From Phosphoribacter sp035448065 (GTDB lineage Bacteria > Actinomycetota > Actinomycetes > Actinomycetales > Dermatophilaceae), in contig DAOTIG010000154.1 of NCBI GenBank assembly GCA_035448065.1, forward strand, positions 1 through 7,410: a stretch of DNA of 7,410 nt, written 5' to 3'. Under the pieces are notes generated by a model. It was not told the DNA's origin, did not search any database, and was given only the letters and a program-made list of their open reading frames with translations. Shown here piece after piece: positions 5,580 through 7,410 of the stretch (positions within the stretch are counted from its first letter, which is position 1; every line of letters starts with the position of its first letter). The position numbers were made by a program, and so were the translations under genes.

Positions 5580-6617
5580 TCAGCGCCGGGTGGCGTCGTT
5601 GACCTCGCCGACGAGCTCCTCGATGACGTCCTCGAGGAAGACCACGCCGGTGACCACCCCGGCGTCGTCGACGACCCGCGCGAGATGGCTTCCGGTGCGC
5701 TGCATCGTGGCGAGCACATCCTCGACCTCGTCAGCAGCCCGCACCGTCGCCAACTGGCGAATTCGCTTGCGCTGCATCGGCTGTGCGTGCCGGGCGTCGT
5801 CGGCGTAGAGCACGTCCTTGAGGTGGACATAGCCGACGATCTGGTCGCCCTCGACCATCGGATAGCGCGAGAAGCCGGTCTTGGCGACGAGCCGCTCGAC
5901 CTCGGCCGGCGTCACCGACCGCTGCACCGGCACGAGGCGAGCCAGCGGCACGGCGACGTCGGCGGCCAGCTTGTCGCTGAACTCCAGCGCCGAGCGCACC
6001 AGGCCCTGCCGCTCCTCCTCGAGCAGCCCCTCGCGGTGGCTCTCGGCGACGATGTGGGCGACCTCGTCGGGGGTGAAGGCCGAGGCGATCTCGTCCTTGG
6101 GCTCGATCCGGAACAGGTGCCGCACTAGGCCCTTGGCAACCCACTCCATGACCCGCACGACAGGCCGCAGCACGCGCGAGACGATGAGCAGCGGCGGCAC
6201 GAGGACGAGCGCCCAGCGATCCGGCCCGGCGATCGCGAGGTTCTTCGGGATCATCTCGCCGACGACGACGTGCAGATAGACGACGACGAGCAGCGCACCG
6301 GCCAGGGAGACGGCGTCGACCCAGATCGGCGCGATGGGCAGCAGCGCGGCATACGGGTGGAGGATCTCGTGCAGCGCCGCCTCGGCGAGCGCGCCGAGCC
6401 CGACCGAGCACACGGTGATGCCGAGCTGCGCGGTGGCGAGCATCGATCCCATCTGCTCGAGGGCCTGCAGGCAGATCGCCGCCCGCTGACTGCCGGCGGC
6501 GGCCAACGGCTCGAGACTGGACCGGCGGGCCGCCATCGCAGCGAACTCGGCGCCGACAAAGAACGCGTTGGCGAACAGCAGGAACAGCGAGATCCACAGT
6601 GCCGCAGCGTGACTCAT
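5580..6617 (-). CDS. CNNM/CorC-type (hemolysin-family) CBS membrane protein, short form
   Basis: A 345-residue member of the CNNM/DUF21 plus CBS-pair family, proposed to transport or regulate Mg2+ or other divalent ions. The CNNM membrane domain covers about 1-170, with hydrophobic segments near 6-27, 58-84, 97-120 and 135-158 and the family motifs FANAFFVGAEFAA (15-27) and GEMIPKNLAI (120-129). An acidic helical region (PKDEIASAFTPDEVAHIV) leads to two CBS domains (about 217-272 and 284-340), with GYVHLKDVL in the first and GVVFLEDVIEELVGEVND in the second. It stops right after the second CBS and lacks the C-terminal CorC/HlyC domain its upstream partner has. The ATG at 6617 overlaps the partner's stop as ATGA, with GAGGGGG 7 nt upstream, so translation is coupled. 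The longer open frame up to 6878 is a shadow of the partner. The tandem pair resembles Rv1841c/Rv1842c of Mycobacterium tuberculosis. Confidence 0.93.
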   Translation of the reverse strand: MSHAAALWISLFLLFANAFFVGAEFAAMAARRSSLEPLAAAGSQRAAICLQALEQMGSMLATAQLGITVCSVGLGALAEAALHEILHPYAALLPIAPIWVDAVSLAGALLVVVYLHVVVGEMIPKNLAIAGPDRWALVLVPPLLIVSRVLRPVVRVMEWVAKGLVRHLFRIEPKDEIASAFTPDEVAHIVAESHREGLLEEERQGLVRSALEFSDKLAADVAVPLARLVPVQRSVTPAEVERLVAKTGFSRYPMVEGDQIVGYVHLKDVLYADDARHAQPMQRKRIRQLATVRAADEVEDVLATMQRTGSHLARVVDDAGVVTGVVFLEDVIEELVGEVNDATRR

Positions 6618-7410
6618 GGCGACACCCCCTCGTCGTCGGCAGCCGGCTCGGGGGCCGCGAGCGTCGGCACGGCGGTCACTCGCGCGACTCGACGGCCCTC
6701 CATGCGGGTGACGACGAGCTCCCAGCCGGGCAGCTCGACCCGGTCTCCGACGGCCGGGATCCGGCCGAGGGCGGCCATCACGAAGCCACCGAGGGTCTCG
6801 TATGCCGCGCCGTCGGGCACCGGCGCGCCGAGCCGGGCCCGCACCTCGTCGGGACGCCACATGCCCGGCAGCGACCACGACCCGTCACGCATCCGGCGCC
6901 CGTCCAGGCGTTGCCGATCGTGCTCGTCGGAGACCTCGCCGACGATCTCCTCGACGACGTCCTCGAGAGTGACCAGGCCGCTCGTGCCGCCGTGCTCGTC
7001 GAGGACGACCGCGATCTGCAGCCCGGCCGCGCGCAGCTCACGCAATAGCGCGTCGAGACGCATCGTGTCGGGCACGACTGCGTGGCGCACCATGAGGGCC
7101 GAGACGGGCACGTCGGCGCGGCGCTCGTGCGGCACGGCGACCGCCGCCTTGACGTGGACGATGCCGTCGACGTCGTCCCAGTCCTCGCCGATGACGGGGA
7201 AGCGCGAGTGGCCGGTATGCCGCGCCAGCTGCACGACGTCCTCGGCACTGGCGGTGCGCTCGATCGCCTGGGCCCGCACCCGTGGGGTCATGACGTCGGC
7301 CGCGGTGCGGTCGGCGAAGTCGAGCGACCGAGTCAGCCGCAGCGCGGTGGCGGGCTCGATGGTGCCGACCTCGGCGGACCGGCGGACCAGGCTGGCCAGC
7401 TCCTGGGGCG
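6614..7410 (-). CDS. CNNM/CorC-type (hemolysin-family) protein, C-terminal part (cut by right window edge)
   Basis: The last 264 codons of a longer gene; the frame is open to the right edge, so the CNNM membrane domain lies outside. It begins PQELASLVRRSAEVGTIEPA, the region just before the CBS pair, and continues LDFADRTAADVMTPRVRAQA. An internal ATG within that segment (7291) is not the start, since conserved sequence precedes it. Two CBS domains follow, with SRFPVIGEDWDDVDGIVHVK in the first and GLVTLEDVVEEIVGEVSDEH in the second. Then comes a CorC/HlyC C-terminal domain (DGSWSLPGMW, AYETLGGFVMAALGRIPAVGD, ELVVTRMEGRRVARV). It is first of a two-gene unit and overlaps the short paralogue by 4 nt. 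The pair may form a heteromer, with the nucleotide-sensing CBS modules tuning divalent-ion transport; that is inferred from the family. Confidence 0.93.
   Translation of the reverse strand, partial: PQELASLVRRSAEVGTIEPATALRLTRSLDFADRTAADVMTPRVRAQAIERTASAEDVVQLARHTGHSRFPVIGEDWDDVDGIVHVKAAVAVPHERRADVPVSALMVRHAVVPDTMRLDALLRELRAAGLQIAVVLDEHGGTSGLVTLEDVVEEIVGEVSDEHDRQRLDGRRMRDGSWSLPGMWRPDEVRARLGAPVPDGAAYETLGGFVMAALGRIPAVGDRVELPGWELVVTRMEGRRVARVTAVPTLAAPEPAADDEGVSP

Larger units (their letters stand above)
174..7222. repeat. Dispersed octamer CGGCATAC / GTATGCCG, ten copies
   Basis: Copies lie at 174-181, 231-238, 2194-2201, 2548-2555, 4710-4717, 4814-4821, 5272-5279, 6347-6354, 6800-6807 and 7215-7222. 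Five read CGGCATAC on the plus strand (231, 2548, 4814, 5272, 6347) and five on the minus strand. Nine of ten extend to GCGGCATAC; the one at 4710 has A in place of the leading G. All lie inside coding sequence and occur in five of the seven genes, not in lysA or the response regulator. These coordinates mark the span of the set, not one continuous element. Confidence 0.75.

Overview
The window is very G+C-rich (roughly 70% or more), tightly packed, and uses G/C at nearly every wobble position. Together with the gene order this points to a high-GC actinobacterium. The protein styles suggest Micrococcales, possibly Intrasporangiaceae, but that placement is an inference from composition and cannot be proved here. 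The window holds seven protein genes (two cut by the window edges, one frameshifted) and one tRNA gene. No mobile element, CRISPR array or rRNA is visible.

Left half (1-3272, minus strand, transcribed right to left): a compact operon of a stand-alone response-regulator receiver protein, an ArgS-related anticodon-binding protein (NrtL type), diaminopimelate decarboxylase (lysA) and homoserine dehydrogenase (hom, cut by the left edge). Junctions are a GTGA overlap, a 3-nt gap and an 18-nt gap. LysA and Hom sit on the two branches of the aspartate family (lysine versus threonine/methionine). In many actinobacteria a full argS gene lies directly before lysA-hom-thrC-thrB. Here that place is taken by an ArgS-like protein that keeps both tRNA-contacting ends but has lost the catalytic core.

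Middle (3273-3591): a divergent control region with an inverted repeat and a possible leaderless promoter for the operon, then a plus-strand tRNA-Arg(CCG), then a 143-nt leader with a possible -10 box and two small hairpins.

Right half: a plus-strand gene for a membrane-anchored protein with a solute-binding-like region followed by a von Willebrand A (VWA) domain. The reading frame breaks at about 5230, inside the VWA domain, so the sequence as given encodes a product without the last part of the MIDAS site. Converging on it is a minus-strand pair of CNNM/CorC-type (hemolysin-family) CBS membrane proteins joined by an ATGA overlap. The upstream member is cut by the right edge.

The strongest signal not explained by gene content is the octamer CGGCATAC (reverse complement GTATGCCG). 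It occurs ten times, five in each orientation, always inside genes and always placing A or T at a wobble position. Every GCATAC hexamer in the window lies inside this octamer.
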